A stretch of 7,708 bases of DNA from an uncultured Verrucomicrobiota bacterium. GTDB lineage: Bacteria > Verrucomicrobiota > Kiritimatiellia > RFP12 > UBA1067. The stretch's first letter is position 1, and each line of letters starts with the position of its first letter. A program made the translations under genes and the position numbers. Under the pieces are notes generated by a model. That model ran no database searches. It saw only the letters and a program-made list of their open reading frames with translations, and was not told the origin of the DNA. The stretch is from positions 1 to 7,708 of the forward strand of contig CAMOHV010000048.1 of the NCBI GenBank assembly GCA_946615275.1, in the 5' to 3' direction. Below, one piece after another: positions 7,479-7,708 of the stretch.

Positions 7479-7483
7479 CTTCC
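7479..7483 (-). promoter_or_regulatory. Shine-Dalgarno-like GGAAG for the leader ORF
   Basis: GGAAG on the minus strand is spaced 6 nt from ATG 7472. It is the strongest Shine-Dalgarno match between the promoter and the beta-repeat gene, and the main reason to take the leader ORF seriously. Confidence 0.35.
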
Positions 7484-7499
7484 AACATACAATGCGCGT

Positions 7500-7528
7500 A
7501 TCATATCATAGACACGCCGACTTTTCAA
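7500..7528 (-). promoter_or_regulatory. Sigma-70-type promoter driving the beta-repeat/SNF2 unit
   Basis: On the minus strand TTGAAA (7528-7523) is followed after exactly 17 bp by TATGAT (7505-7500). Each hexamer is one mismatch from consensus. The likely start is the A near 7493, giving a leader of about 68 nt before ATG 7425. The -10 is part of TATGATATGAT, so a second TATGAT sits 5 bp closer to the -35, at 12-bp spacing, too close to be used with it. No other equally good promoter is seen before either large gene. Confidence 0.7.
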
Positions 7529-7545
7529 GACGGAAACACTTGAGG

Positions 7546-7570
7546 AATTGAGAATTGAGAATTGAGAATT
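7546..7570. repeat. Tandem 7-bp repeat AATTGAG, three full copies plus AATT
   Basis: AATTGAG occurs three times without mismatch at 7546, 7553 and 7560, followed by a partial AATT to 7570. A near copy, ACTTGAG, lies at 7538-7544. The AT-rich block stands out in a GC-rich region and ends 17 bp upstream of the -35 hexamer. It may be a polymerase-slippage microsatellite or part of a dispersed intergenic family. Confidence 0.9.
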
Positions 7571-7579
7571 TGTGGGAGG

Positions 7580-7609
7580 GCCGCGCCTCGCCCGTCCGCA
7601 ACGCGCGGC
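7580..7609 (-). terminator. GC-rich inverted repeat just after the upstream gene, possible terminator
   Basis: GCCGCGC (7580-7586) and GCGCGGC (7603-7609) form a perfect 7-bp stem with a 16-base loop. On the minus strand it begins 4 bases after the stop codon at 7614-7616, where a terminator would sit. No U-run follows (CCTCCCACAAATT), so it may be a factor-dependent or weak terminator, a 3'-end stabilising hairpin, or chance in GC-rich DNA. Confidence 0.35.
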
Positions 7610-7613
7610 GTGG

Positions 7614-7708
7614 TCAATGAATGCCGCACGCCGCGGTCAGCAGTTCCTCGACACTTCGCGCGAGCTTCAGGACAGGCCAGAGACGCCGCCAGCGCGGCAT
7701 GTCGCGCC
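7614..7708 (-). CDS. C-terminal end of an upstream gene, product not recognised
   Basis: The minus strand is open from the right edge to TGA 7616-7614. It encodes 31 whole codons reading RDMPRWRRLWPVLKLARS, then VEELLTAACGIH. About three quarters of codons end in G or C, as in the two large genes. The basic Trp/Arg stretch followed by an amphipathic helix looks like a real protein end. The piece is too short to assign, and an internal ATG (7700) could also start a tiny ORF of its own. It has the same orientation as the other genes, but the hairpin and promoter that follow suggest a separate transcription unit. Confidence 0.45.
   Translation of the reverse strand, partial: RDMPRWRRLWPVLKLARSVEELLTAACGIH

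Noticed and set aside
6488..7528. 346-codon minus-strand frame overlapping the beta-repeat gene
   Set aside because: It would start inside the -35 region and is an Arg/His-rich alternative frame. The overlapping frame has a signal peptide and beta-strand repeats.
7546..7570. CRISPR-like or attachment-site repeat
   Set aside because: The units are 7 bp and directly abutting with no spacers, and no integrase or Cas gene is nearby; it is a simple tandem repeat.

Overview
The window is about 63% G+C by eye. Everything that looks genuinely coding lies on the minus strand, so genes read from high to low coordinates. The main secreted protein has autotransporter-associated beta-strand (PATR-type) repeats but no beta-barrel. 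Together with the high G+C content and weak Shine-Dalgarno sites, this suggests a Gram-negative member of the PVC group, most plausibly Kiritimatiellota or a relative (Verrucomicrobiota/Lentisphaerota). That placement is inferred from family and style; no marker gene is present.

Layout in transcription order. Positions 7708-7614 hold the apparent last 31 codons of an upstream gene that begins outside the window. Positions 7613-7426 are the only substantial non-coding stretch. It contains a GC-rich inverted repeat, a tandem AATTGAG repeat, a good sigma-70-type promoter (TTGAAA, 17 bp, TATGAT) and a leader of about 68 nt. The leader carries a possible 16-codon leader ORF whose stop overlaps the next start as ATGA. 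Positions 7425-4189 encode a 1078-residue secreted beta-solenoid protein. After a single spacer base, positions 4187-1 encode a very large SNF2-family ATPase/helicase with all canonical helicase motifs intact. It runs off the left edge a short way before its expected C-terminus.

The two large genes appear to form one transcription unit: one visible promoter, a 1-nt junction (TGAaATG), and no good ribosome-binding site for the second gene. A secreted repeat protein translationally linked to a cytoplasmic DNA-translocase-type ATPase is an unusual pairing, and the sequence does not explain it. I see no transposase, CRISPR array, tRNA or rRNA. No known multi-gene defence system can be named from this window alone. 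The SNF2 protein's roughly 475-residue N-terminal part, which I do not recognise, is the least explained coding sequence here.
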